Origin: Thermoplasmatales archaeon JdFR-43
GTDB taxonomy: Archaea; Thermoplasmatota; E2; UBA202; JdFR-43
NCBI GenBank assembly: GCA_002011355.1
Contig: MTNE01000023.1
Location: forward strand, 1 to 28,129
Length of the DNA: 28,129 nucleotides
Reading direction: 5' to 3'
Notes under the pieces: model-generated
Database searches by the model: none
Seen by the model: the letters and a program-made list of their open reading frames with translations, nothing else
Told to the model about the DNA's origin: nothing
Shown: piece by piece, positions 18,431-26,169 of the stretch
Position numbering within the stretch: the first letter of the stretch is position 1
How the letters are laid out: each line of letters starts with the position of its first letter
Position numbers and translations under genes: made by a program

Positions 18431-19069
18431 TTATATCACCAAAAGCCTTACCAATTCAAACGTTTCCGCAAAAGAGTAATCTACCTGTGCCCCCCTCATA
18501 TATGCTAATGCCATTATATATTTTTCGTCAAAATAAGTGCGAAAATCTTGCGACTCATACTGCCTCATAGCTTCAATCTTCTTTTTAAGATGTCGTTCTT
18601 CCAACCTAACGAAAATATCTGTTGTGAATGTTAGGTTATTCCAAGGATGTTCATATCCCCAAATTGAAGAAGTTTTTTTGAATGCTCTCAACCCCTCAAA
18701 GTATATAGTCCTATGGTCTTGATGGATGTCATTTGAAGACGGTAGCAATATCAAATCTGGTCTTATTTCTTTGTTTAGCCTAATCATTTCGTTAAGTATT
18801 TCTTGTCTATATAATGGAAATGTTCTTACCTCATAATCAAGTAATAGTACATTTTTGCTTGGAATCCCCAGAATTTTGGTTGCATTCATACATTCAATTT
18901 TTAAAATATCAGGTGGGAATTCATTCGGTACTGATTTTATACAGCTCGAAAATGCGACATAATATACCTCTTTATTTTCTTCGATGAAACGTGCAATAGT
19001 TCCTCCTGCTGCTATCTCACCATCATCTGTATGGGGACTTAGAACCAGAACTCTTTCAAACATATTCAA
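18431..19069 (-). CDS. LmbE/PIG-L family N-deacetylase (copy 2)
   Basis: 212-residue zinc-dependent deacetylase. The first metal motif is HTDDGE (residues 13-18), with Thr in place of the usual Pro of HPDD; His13, Asp15 and Asp16 are kept. The second motif is HQDH at 116-119. The C-terminal MRGAQVDYSFAETFELVRLL is the family's usual end. Cytoplasmic. It directly abuts the BshC-like gene with no spacer, the arrangement that suggests paired action: expose an amine, then load it. TTG 19069 or ATG 19063 can start it; ATG 19063 (MFERVLVLSPHTDD) is more natural. Likely substrates are N-acetylated sugars of the surface glycan, as for BshB, MshB and PIG-L. Confidence 0.88.
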   Translation of the reverse strand: MNMFERVLVLSPHTDDGEIAAGGTIARFIEENKEVYYVAFSSCIKSVPNEFPPDILKIECMNATKILGIPSKNVLLLDYEVRTFPLYRQEILNEMIRLNKEIRPDLILLPSSNDIHQDHRTIYFEGLRAFKKTSSIWGYEHPWNNLTFTTDIFVRLEERHLKKKIEAMRQYESQDFRTYFDEKYIMALAYMRGAQVDYSFAETFELVRLLVI

Positions 19070-19112
19070 ACCAAACTAAATTGTCCCAATTATATTTTCC
19101 CGGATGTGTCTT

Positions 19113-19898
19113 TTACTTTTGAGCCAATATCCAGAAATAATGGTAAAACCTTTTTGGATATACACGTGCTAAGAGATTAAGTATAAAGCGGTACACCCTG
19201 CTGAACTTCGACATTTCGCTTGAGACAGGACCTCTAAAATTTACCATAATATTTTGAAATCCAATAGCCTTTAGCTTTTTTTCCATCAGTAAAGGATCCA
19301 ATCCTCCGGTAAATTTATGATATTCAGCTAGTTTTTCTTTCGTATCAACTGGTTTTAATAACTCTTTTACTATTCTGAATTTTCTAAAAATAAAATATGA
19401 ATTTGGGTCATTATCTGTGTACAAGACTCCCCCATTTACTAGAACTACATATATTTCCTCTAATACAGATTCGATATCATAAATATGATGTAAAACCGAG
19501 TATAATGTAACACAGTCAAATGTGTTTGGCTTGAAGGGTAATTTATCAGCACTCGCTCTTATAAGTTTAGCCTTAGGACAAATTTCTTTTGCTTTTCTTA
19601 ACATAGAAAATGAAACATCAATTCCATACAAGTTCTCAAAGTATTGTTCTGCAATTTTTAAAATATTTCCAGTACCACACCCTAAGTCCAAAATGGAGCT
19701 ATTTTTTCTTAGTCCGTATCTGGAATTTATATTTCCAATGATCCCATTTACCCTAATCTGGTTGGTTTTATCGAAAACACTGCCAGATCTTTTACGTATA
19801 TGGGCCATAGCATAAGTATTAGTTCTTTCTAGATCGTAATACTCAATGTTAACAAGAATAATTTCTTCATTTTTATTTTTTATTTTTTTTCTTGTCAT
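19113..19898 (-). CDS. Class I SAM-dependent methyltransferase
   Basis: 261-residue methyltransferase of the Methyltransf_11 type. Motif I is ILDLGCGTGN (69-78), motif II acidic residue Asp94 (YGIDVSFSML), then ASADKLPF (115-122) and the post-motif VLHHI (135-139). The C-terminal FSRVYRFILNLLARVYPKRFYHYFWILAQK includes an amphipathic or weakly hydrophobic helix that could touch the membrane. It may methylate a sugar or lipid carrier; the acceptor cannot be read. ATG 19898 overlaps the end of the DUF354 gene by 26 bases. The first 15 residues are Lys-rich and poorly conserved in appearance, so the protein may really begin later. Confidence 0.85.
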   Translation of the reverse strand: MTRKKIKNKNEEIILVNIEYYDLERTNTYAMAHIRKRSGSVFDKTNQIRVNGIIGNINSRYGLRKNSSILDLGCGTGNILKIAEQYFENLYGIDVSFSMLRKAKEICPKAKLIRASADKLPFKPNTFDCVTLYSVLHHIYDIESVLEEIYVVLVNGGVLYTDNDPNSYFIFRKFRIVKELLKPVDTKEKLAEYHKFTGGLDPLLMEKKLKAIGFQNIMVNFRGPVSSEMSKFSRVYRFILNLLARVYPKRFYHYFWILAQK

Positions 19899-20982
19899 AT
19901 TTATTTATGGCCTTACAAACTTTTTGAGGGTATTTCTCGATAAAATCAGTCATAAATGCTGTAACATCGATTTTCTCATTTAACAATCTCTTCATCTTTT
20001 TTCCCATACCCTTCTTTGCATTTATGTCTTCTACTACCTCTAAAGCTTTATTGAGAGCTTGATTTGGATCAGCAAAGGTGTATAAAATACCATACTTATT
20101 AACGAGTTCATCAAAGTTTCCATGTATTTGTGTTGCATCCTTCACTTCGCCGGATTTAGTTATGAATGCCTCTACATGCACTGCTGGTGTTCCTAAAAGA
20201 GCGGCTTCCACTGCTGTCGTACCGCCTTCACCAAAATAAAGATTTGCATAATAAAGCGCAGAATGTATTTTTTCTGGTGATAAATTTATTTTATATTTTA
20301 CCAAATTTTTGTTAAGTTCTGCCTCTGACGTGATAAAAACATTTCCGAAATTCTTAAGAGAGTCAATTGCTTTTTCTAAGTAATTCAGGGAAAGACCCTT
20401 GGAATAAGCATCATGGGTTGCTTCCCACGAAATTAACCGTATAATTATAAATTTTTCATTTTTGCTCAATTCTAAGTCGTCTAAAACACTTGAATCTGGT
20501 TTGAAATAATTTGGATGTAAGTAAGCCAACTCTAAGTAACTTTCAAATGTCACGTGCTTTCTTGAATCAATTTTTTTTCTGAAACATGAAGGTGTACATA
20601 TGACGTCTGAGAAAGGGAACAATAAACGTTGTACAAGAACTGCATGCTCAGTATCAGAAAGCGCTATATGCGGTTTCCCAATTAATTTGCTTATCTGAGC
20701 TAAAGAAGGGGATGATCCTAGGAGTATGTCTGGCCTAAACTTTTTTGCAATTTTAAGCACTTTAAAATCACTTTCGAGCAATCCATAAGCTTTTCTCAGT
20801 AAACCACTATGGTTAATTCCTCCAACTTCATACTCAAAATTAAACTTGTCTAATAGACATAGCGTTATGTCTTTTTTCCAAGCAACGATCTTTACTTCAT
20901 GTCCATCATCGTTTAAATTATTTATAATATTCTTCCAAAAATGCACTTGTTTTGGATGTGCTATTCCAATCATGATTTTCAT
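19873..20982 (-). CDS. DUF354-family GT-B-like glycosyltransferase
   Basis: 369-residue protein of the DUF354 family (PF04007), archaeal/bacterial proteins with a GT-B layout. Signs are [18 protein letters not shown] at the start, LLGSSPSLAQISKLIGKPHIALSDTEHA in the N-terminal domain, and FGEGGTTAVEAALLGTPAVH (about 250-270), the nucleotide-sugar site typical of GT-B enzymes. No membrane helices. It probably adds a sugar to a lipid-linked acceptor on the cytoplasmic side. ATG 20982 overlaps the stop of the aminotransferase gene by four bases, so the two are translationally coupled. The very Lys-rich tail (KYDKKKNKK) falls in the overlap with the methyltransferase gene. Confidence 0.82.
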   Translation of the reverse strand: MKIMIGIAHPKQVHFWKNIINNLNDDGHEVKIVAWKKDITLCLLDKFNFEYEVGGINHSGLLRKAYGLLESDFKVLKIAKKFRPDILLGSSPSLAQISKLIGKPHIALSDTEHAVLVQRLLFPFSDVICTPSCFRKKIDSRKHVTFESYLELAYLHPNYFKPDSSVLDDLELSKNEKFIIIRLISWEATHDAYSKGLSLNYLEKAIDSLKNFGNVFITSEAELNKNLVKYKINLSPEKIHSALYYANLYFGEGGTTAVEAALLGTPAVHVEAFITKSGEVKDATQIHGNFDELVNKYGILYTFADPNQALNKALEVVEDINAKKGMGKKMKRLLNEKIDVTAFMTDFIEKYPQKVCKAINKYDKKKNKK

Positions 20983-22157
20983 AGCAACTTTTCAACTCTT
21001 TTAATACAGTTAGCAACTTTCAATAATTCTTTATCAGAGAGTGAATAGTAATTTGGCACAGTTAGTACCGTATCTGCCAATTTCTCAGTGTTAGGGCAAT
21101 CACCTGTATATCCATAATATTGTTTAGCTTTTGAAGGAGTCCTACTATATAACTTGGCAGTATCTATACCCTCATTTCTCAAGAAATCACTTGTGAAATT
21201 CCGTTCCTCTTTATTTCTGAATATTATTGGAAACAGATAATAATTACAATAAACATTCTTGCTCTCATAGGGTAGTTTCAATGATGTACCCCCCAATTCA
21301 TCAATCAAGAAAAATGAGTTCTTCCTCTGTTTTTCCACCTTATTCTTAAATGAATATATTTTTTTTAAAATTAATTTTAAATCGCTTTTTTTGATTCTTT
21401 CCACATTGAAACCCCTTTTGTTCATTAAATCTAACTTGTTTTCAATAAATGACCCCACTGGCAGTGCAAAAAGGCCAAACCAAGGCTTACGATAAGAAAA
21501 TGATCTCGCATACACTTTTAGACAATGTTTAATTTCATTTAAAATTGAGGAATTATTCAAACGATCTATTTCTTTTTCACTCCTCTCCATTATTTCGTCA
21601 TCATTTAATATAATCATTCCTCCAGTACCTGCTGAAATGTATTTTGCCAAACTAAAGAAAGAAGCATTCCCTAATGTCCCGGTTTTTCTGCCTTTGTATT
21701 CACTCAGCAGTGAATGGGCACAATCCTCAACAACAGCCTTATCATCTGCGATTTTCTTAATTTTATCCATGTCAGCAGGGCGACCAAAAGTGTGAATTAC
21801 CACTACTGCACTTAAATCCTCAATCTTCTCCTCTAAATCTTCCGGATCCATTGTGTAATTGTCAGTATCGATATCAATAAAACATGGAACATAACCAGCT
21901 TTTATTATAGCATCAAATACAACAGTGCAGGAATAAAGCGGTACACCTACTTTGGAGCCTTTCGGAAGATTTAATGCACGCAGTATAACAAAAAGCGATG
22001 ACCTTCCACTATTTGTGAATAGGAAAGTTTCCTTTCCGAACATTGACTTTAAAAAATCGAGATCGTAACCACTATTTGAGAAAATTGACTTAATCGAATA
22101 ACAGAAGTCTTTAAAGTTGTAATCTAAGTTAAATCTCGGTATCAGGCTGGGTTTCAT
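20979..22157 (-). CDS. DegT/DnrJ/EryC1/StrS-type sugar aminotransferase
   Basis: 392-residue PLP-dependent enzyme of the DegT family, which converts keto-sugar nucleotides to amino sugars. [15 protein letters not shown] (48-62) binds the cofactor phosphate. Asp145 in VVEDCAHSL contacts the pyridine ring, and Lys172 in [14 protein letters not shown] is the Schiff-base lysine. Length is normal. It would provide the amine on which the many deacetylases and acyltransferases here make sense. The start overlaps the end of the acetyltransferase gene by 29 bases. ATG 22157 ([13 protein letters not shown]) is a typical family start. The acetyltransferase next to it may acetylate the amine it makes. 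Confidence 0.9.
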   Translation of the reverse strand: MKPSLIPRFNLDYNFKDFCYSIKSIFSNSGYDLDFLKSMFGKETFLFTNSGRSSLFVILRALNLPKGSKVGVPLYSCTVVFDAIIKAGYVPCFIDIDTDNYTMDPEDLEEKIEDLSAVVVIHTFGRPADMDKIKKIADDKAVVEDCAHSLLSEYKGRKTGTLGNASFFSLAKYISAGTGGMIILNDDEIMERSEKEIDRLNNSSILNEIKHCLKVYARSFSYRKPWFGLFALPVGSFIENKLDLMNKRGFNVERIKKSDLKLILKKIYSFKNKVEKQRKNSFFLIDELGGTSLKLPYESKNVYCNYYLFPIIFRNKEERNFTSDFLRNEGIDTAKLYSRTPSKAKQYYGYTGDCPNTEKLADTVLTVPNYYSLSDKELLKVANCIKRVEKLL

Positions 22158-22608
22158 TCTTCAACTCCAACTTTTTGATAACTCTGGCAGGGACTCCTGC
22201 AACAACTGTATAGGGTGGCACATCTTTGGTTACTACAGCACCAGCTCCTACAACTGCTCCCTCACCAATCGTAACATTAGGCAATATTATTGCACCTGCA
22301 CCAATCCAAGCGTCTTTTTCAATTTTGACTTTTCCCAGTTCTACTGTTTTTACGTATGGGTGAATTCTTGAAAAATTTGGGCTAGACGAAGTTATTAATG
22401 TCACCCTAGGTGCGATCGATACTCTATCCTCAATAACCACGTTACCCAACTCGCTAAGTTTGTCTGATATTATTAGGTCTTCACCAATATAGACATCTTT
22501 GCCTATTGAATACCCGCACATTCTATATAGGAATGTCCTCAACTTACACCATGGCATATTTCTTGCAAGAGTTTTGAGTAATTTCTTTTTCCAAGTAAAG
22601 ATGCTCAT
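22129..22608 (-). CDS. Hexapeptide-repeat O/N-acetyltransferase
   Basis: 159-residue left-handed beta-helix acetyltransferase of the maltose/galactoside/serine acetyltransferase type. It has an amphipathic start and [22 protein letters not shown] hexapeptide turns. The classic tail follows: [20 protein letters not shown], then [25 protein letters not shown]. These enzymes act as trimers and use acetyl-CoA. With the neighbouring DegT aminotransferase it may acetylate an amino sugar nucleotide, or O-acetylate the glycan. ATG 22608 overlaps the FemAB-like stop by four bases (ATGA). Confidence 0.9.
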   Translation of the reverse strand: MSIFTWKKKLLKTLARNMPWCKLRTFLYRMCGYSIGKDVYIGEDLIISDKLSELGNVVIEDRVSIAPRVTLITSSSPNFSRIHPYVKTVELGKVKIEKDAWIGAGAIILPNVTIGEGAVVGAGAVVTKDVPPYTVVAGVPARVIKKLELKNETQPDTEI

Positions 22609-23624
22609 ATGAATAATCTCCTGTACATTTTAAAGCCCTTCTCAGCAATTTTCGTTTTGACAGGCGAGTATGCTTTCGTATACCGTCCAAAATTTACCAA
22701 CTTTCCTCCAAACCTTCTTTTAAATTCACGAACACCGTATTCCTCACTTGGTTTTCCAGCACCACCAAAATCAAATATATGGTAACCGTTATTTGCTCCC
22801 TCTTTGAGTATATGCCATACCAGTGCTTCGTTAACGTAAAATGACAAATAATCTCTTAATGCACTAGCATACCAATCGTACATAATTCCTTTATAACTTA
22901 AAATAACTCTTACAGCTATAATTTTACCCCCATATTTTGCAATATAGAATTTTGCCATGTTTTTTGGAGCCAACAACTCAAAAGCTGACCTAAATAGACT
23001 AATATCTGCAAACGGAATTTTAGCATTGTTATATGCTTCTTTTAGGATTCTATAGAAAACAGGAATTAGCTCCCCATCCCCCTCTCTTAACTCATCTACC
23101 ACTATTCCTTTCTTTTTAGCTTTTTTGATTCCTCTTTTTTTATCCTTTTTCAATTGGTTCCAGAGTTCTTCTTTTGATTTATTTAAGTTTATTAAAAAGT
23201 TAAGGTGTTCATCATATTTATACCCTAACTCACCAAGAGTATTTGAAATTCCTGATGTATTCCAAAGATTCCTGATCTGCGTGTAGAGTACTCTATTCTG
23301 CATCAATTTGTCATAATGCTGCATTAATATTCTAAGAGCTTTGATACCTTCCATCCCTTCAACTAACAATGGGCTGCCATGAACTATCGAACGCGCAGAA
23401 AATGAGCTTAGAAAACCGCTTATTTCTTTTATCACAACTCCTTGTAAAACGCCTAGTATTTCTTTAGTATTACAATCGATAGCAGCAAGACTTATCGGTT
23501 CGTAATTTTTTGTTCGTTTATAAACTTCAGCCATTTCTGGGCTTTGAAAAATATTACCGTGTGGGTGATTATAAACAAACTCACTCCATCGATCCAAGTC
23601 CGGGGAATTCGTTATCTTTATCAT
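22605..23624 (-). CDS. FemAB-like/GNAT-fold N-acyltransferase (copy 2)
   Basis: 339-residue protein of the peptidoglycan-bridge/FemAB-like group. [20 protein letters not shown] opens the first domain. A very basic linker ([20 protein letters not shown], near 160-179) follows. The second domain has [20 protein letters not shown] and [25 protein letters not shown] sequence ending KRRFGGKL, which is the family's usual end. Members transfer aminoacyl or acyl groups to amines. Soluble; the basic segment may bind tRNA or the membrane surface. It overlaps the genes on both sides by four bases. The second copy at 14325-15344 has the same order of motifs but clearly different sequence. Confidence 0.85.
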   Translation of the reverse strand: MIKITNSPDLDRWSEFVYNHPHGNIFQSPEMAEVYKRTKNYEPISLAAIDCNTKEILGVLQGVVIKEISGFLSSFSARSIVHGSPLLVEGMEGIKALRILMQHYDKLMQNRVLYTQIRNLWNTSGISNTLGELGYKYDEHLNFLINLNKSKEELWNQLKKDKKRGIKKAKKKGIVVDELREGDGELIPVFYRILKEAYNNAKIPFADISLFRSAFELLAPKNMAKFYIAKYGGKIIAVRVILSYKGIMYDWYASALRDYLSFYVNEALVWHILKEGANNGYHIFDFGGAGKPSEEYGVREFKRRFGGKLVNFGRYTKAYSPVKTKIAEKGFKMYRRLFI

Positions 23625-24385
23625 ATTAATTTTTTATATTTTTTAATTGCAGCTTTACCCATGTTCTTTGCGTTTTGCCAGATCAATTCTATAAACCACT
23701 CAGCAAAATTGTCGTTCCATCTATTTGGATGCACCAAGATGCATACTTGAGTACTTTGTCCATTATTAATAATTTTTATTATGTCGTCAGTGTCTTTTAT
23801 TTTAATTTGTGTATTAACGTTCTCGTTAATATTATCTTTGATAGAAAATCTCGAATTCCATTTTCTACTAGTATCTGTGAAATAAAAAACTTTCTCATAA
23901 TCTATCGATAAGTATGGCTCACCGATAATGTCAAACTCTCTAAAGTCATACTTTTTCCAAAGGTCTTTATTAGTCCACTTACTGATTGGGTTCCCATGCA
24001 TACAAATCGTACTTATGTTGCAAATTTTCCTGAATTCCTTTAATTCTTCTTTAAATATTTCTATTGCTTTCTTAAAGTCACCTTTTGCTTTATCCAATAC
24101 TTCATAATGATAACCAATTTCATGCCCCATACCTGCTATTTTCTTTATTATATTTGGGTTAAATACTCCTTCTTTCATCCGGAAATAGTAAGTTGATGTT
24201 ATTCCTAGATTATCTTCAATCTTAGCCATTTTTAAAGCGTTAAGTGGTTTTCTATCAACATCGTGCCTTAATATTGCTACTTTACCATTAGGCTTTTTAA
24301 GTAAGTAGTTCCTCACAGTTAATGCTTCATAATTTTTCATTATCGTCTCACATAGCTCTATGTATTTATCTAAAGTAAAATCCAT
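23621..24385 (-). CDS. NodB-like polysaccharide deacetylase family protein (short form)
   Basis: 254 residues from ATG 24385 (MDFTLDKYIELCETIM), the usual start of this subfamily. RHDVDR at 40-45 gives the metal Asp, followed by STYYFR (64-69), MGHEIGYHYE (86-95, metal His) and CMHGNP. The later ILVHPNRW is also typical. It probably deacetylates a sugar precursor in the cytoplasm. The frame is open back to GTG 24466, but that 27-residue extension (SLLNLFLKYDIKATFYFTEF) is itself the N-terminus of a different NodB protein and not part of this one. AAGGTAATAGGT just before ATG 24385 can act as ribosome-binding site. It is now the first intact gene of the long operon. Confidence 0.85.
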   Translation of the reverse strand: MDFTLDKYIELCETIMKNYEALTVRNYLLKKPNGKVAILRHDVDRKPLNALKMAKIEDNLGITSTYYFRMKEGVFNPNIIKKIAGMGHEIGYHYEVLDKAKGDFKKAIEIFKEELKEFRKICNISTICMHGNPISKWTNKDLWKKYDFREFDIIGEPYLSIDYEKVFYFTDTSRKWNSRFSIKDNINENVNTQIKIKDTDDIIKIINNGQSTQVCILVHPNRWNDNFAEWFIELIWQNAKNMGKAAIKKYKKLI

Positions 24386-24560
24386 ACCTATTACCTTGCA
24401 AAACTCTGTAAAGTAAAATGTAGCTTTGATATCGTATTTTAAGAATAAATTCAGCAAAGATGGCACTTTTTTCTCGTGAATCTGCCTTACAGTAATTAGG
24501 CCTTATACTATTTAAAAGAATTAAGAAGGCTTCAATGTCTGCAGTGATCGGGAAGTACAT
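24386..24560 (-). pseudogene. 5' remnant of a second NodB-type deacetylase
   Basis: ATG 24560 starts MYFPITADIEAF, the usual opening of NodB-type deacetylases with the DIE metal-site strand. About 31 codons in, the frame breaks near the run of A at 24466-24475. It resumes one frame over as VPSLLNLFLKYDIKATFYFT, the next conserved block of the same family. Only about 58 codons survive before the intact deacetylase gene begins at 24385, so most of the old gene has been lost by deletion or replacement. The remnant kept its promoter. Confidence 0.65.
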
Positions 24561-24567
24561 TTGATTA

Positions 24568-24786
24568 TCAGACCTCAGATATATTGATTATCTGATTTTT
24601 CTGTCTTTTTGTAAAAAATTTAGCATTTAGCATCATGCTGTAACCTACTGTAAGTAAAAGCATGTAATTTACAGACTCAATTCTTCTCTTTCCCCATCTA
24701 AAACCAGCCATTGTATCTTTGCATGCTCCAAATCCCGCTAAAGTTCTGATAGCGTTTACCCCCATCGAGAGAAAGTTCCAAGCCAT
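24568..24786 (-). CDS. Small unknown ORF, possibly a gene fragment
   Basis: 72 codons starting at ATG 24786, which overlaps the end of the 115-codon gene upstream. Residues about 40-52 (NYMLLLTVGYSMM) are hydrophobic and could form a weak membrane helix; the tail is basic (FTKRQKNQ). GFRWGKRRIESVNYM looks protein-like, but I recognise no family. It may be a real coupled gene, or the shifted end of the gene upstream or of a mobile-element protein. Confidence 0.3.
   Translation of the reverse strand: MAWNFLSMGVNAIRTLAGFGACKDTMAGFRWGKRRIESVNYMLLLTVGYSMMLNAKFFTKRQKNQIINISEV
24580..24589 (-). promoter_or_regulatory. TATA box of the NodB remnant, probable promoter of the glycan operon
   Basis: The minus strand reads ATCAATATAT, centred about 24 bases before ATG 24560, which fits a leaderless start there. 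Because the coupled genes downstream show no other clear promoter until at least 12656, this element may now drive the operon. The region is flanked by two copies of CTGATAAT-like sequence (minus strand). Confidence 0.4.
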
Positions 24787-25103
24787 GTAATGTAATCAGG
24801 ATGCCTCAACCACTTTTTGAGCTGGGGAGCCCATTTAAAGACTCCACTTTGCTCGTACTTCTCAAGCATTTCGGTTGCCCTCTCAATCCCCCTCTTAAGC
24901 ATTCTCATTCCGAGGGTTTCCAGCAACCTTTCTAAAATACCTAAGAGGAGTTCCACGAGCTTCTGGTTCACTATTCTCCCTTTAACCCTAGCGTACCACA
25001 GGGACACTCTATATAAAGCCTTCTCTGCTCTGTTTAGCTTCTTCCAGTTGCCGTTTCTAAATCCTTTTTTGAAGCTCGAAAGGAGCTCAGTATAATGCAG
25101 CAT
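24756..25103 (-). CDS. Small helical protein of unknown function
   Basis: 115-residue, charged, mostly helical protein (SSFKKGFRNGNWKKLNRAEK, then LVELLLGILERLLETLGMRM, then KWAPQLKKWLRHPDYITWLG). No signal peptide or membrane helix. A TATA box centred about 29 bases before ATG 25103 suggests a leaderless transcript, which supports a real gene. From memory it resembles short multicopy hypothetical proteins of Archaeoglobus-like genomes, but I cannot verify that and assign no function. Its end overlaps the 72-codon ORF; a frameshift joining the two is possible. Confidence 0.6.
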   Translation of the reverse strand: MLHYTELLSSFKKGFRNGNWKKLNRAEKALYRVSLWYARVKGRIVNQKLVELLLGILERLLETLGMRMLKRGIERATEMLEKYEQSGVFKWAPQLKKWLRHPDYITWLGTFSRWG

Positions 25104-25127
25104 GTTATATTGGTGTCTTGCTTCAAT

Positions 25128-25136
25128 AATATAAAG
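25128..25136 (-). promoter_or_regulatory. TATA box of the small helical protein gene
   Basis: The minus strand reads CTTTATATT, about 29 bases before ATG 25103. With the archaeosortase TATA box at 25285, this makes 25104-25314 a divergent promoter region. Nothing else recognisable lies in that very AT-rich stretch. Confidence 0.5.
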
Positions 25137-25284
25137 CTTACGTTGATTTGAAAATTATAGTATTAATTATCATTATAATGAGTTAAGATTATGAGATGTA
25201 ATATTACATTAATTAAGTGATAATCTATTATAAACTAAATAAAAATATAGTGTCAGTATTATATAGTAAGACTATGCACGAAAG

Positions 25285-25296
25285 CTATAAAAAGTA
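25285..25296 (+). promoter_or_regulatory. BRE/TATA promoter of the archaeosortase
   Basis: CGAAAG (BRE-like) is followed by CTATAAAAAGTA, centred about 25 bases before ATG 25315. This predicts transcription starting at the ATG, a leaderless mRNA. No Shine-Dalgarno site is present, which agrees. Confidence 0.6.
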
Positions 25297-25314
25297 TCTA
25301 ACTCTTGCAAAAGT

Positions 25315-26169
25315 ATGCTTGACTATAAAAACACAATACTATTCTTGGTCATACTTGCGCTCTTTTTGGGCGCAACAGTAGAGATAAATGAGGGGTCTAT
25401 TCTGATAGGGGTCTTGCTTTTTTCACTGATATTAATATTAATAACAAGAATAAAAATAACCAGCCCTCTCACAACCAGACCTTCTAAATTTTACATGCTG
25501 CTGGGTTTTTCAATTTTACTTACTGATATTACCTATAACATTGGGACCAACAGTCAATTGGGAACCTTGGACATAATGACATTCATACTAGGCATATCTC
25601 TCATCGCCCAAGATGTGAATAGAGAAGATATACAGAAAATGGGAGTTTTTGGCACATACATGTCTGCAATGTTTATTATGCTGTTTTTAATCTTTTTCAG
25701 CCTGTTTAACTATCTAGAAATAGATTTCATACGCATCTTTGATCATTACTTTGTCCTCCTTCCTTCAGTCTCCATCATCAAAGTTTTTGGAATTCCCATC
25801 CACATAGTTTCAACTGAAACTGTTCATATTCCTGGTGTTGAGAACATGACCGTCATAATTGGCGGTCCCTGTTCAGGCCTATATTCCATGTTCCTCCTAA
25901 TTGCAACTCTCGTTGCATACACCCGAATTGAACCTGTTGAGAGGAAGAAATTTCTACTCTTACTGGCAATTTCCATAGCAATTGCTTACATTGCAAACCT
26001 AACGCGAGTGTCAATACTTTATGCAGTTGGCTATCATTATGGGACCGACACTATGATGACTGTTCACGTTCACTTAGGGTGGATAATTTTTGTAATCGTA
26101 GTTACACTCCTGATGTTCATAATGAATAAAATTAGCAGAACTACCAAGAAAATCAAAATCTCCGCCTGA
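25315..26169 (+). CDS. Archaeosortase/exosortase family transpeptidase
   Basis: 284-residue protein with about 8 membrane helices. The catalytic triad of the family is visible: Cys186 in IIGGPCSGLYSM, Arg231 in NLTRVSILY and His251 or His253 in TVHVHLGW. Archaeosortases cut C-terminal tripartite signals (PGF-, PEF- and related CTERM tails) of secreted proteins and can attach them to lipid. The subclass cannot be fixed from sequence alone, and no CTERM substrate is seen in the window; the giant protein at the left is a candidate but its C-terminus is missing. The gene stands alone in its own leaderless transcript and overlaps the convergent HtpX gene by 17 bases. ATG 25315 is favoured by the TATA spacing. 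Confidence 0.88.
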   Translation: MLDYKNTILFLVILALFLGATVEINEGSILIGVLLFSLILILITRIKITSPLTTRPSKFYMLLGFSILLTDITYNIGTNSQLGTLDIMTFILGISLIAQDVNREDIQKMGVFGTYMSAMFIMLFLIFFSLFNYLEIDFIRIFDHYFVLLPSVSIIKVFGIPIHIVSTETVHIPGVENMTVIIGGPCSGLYSMFLLIATLVAYTRIEPVERKKFLLLLAISIAIAYIANLTRVSILYAVGYHYGTDTMMTVHVHLGWIIFVIVVTLLMFIMNKISRTTKKIKISA

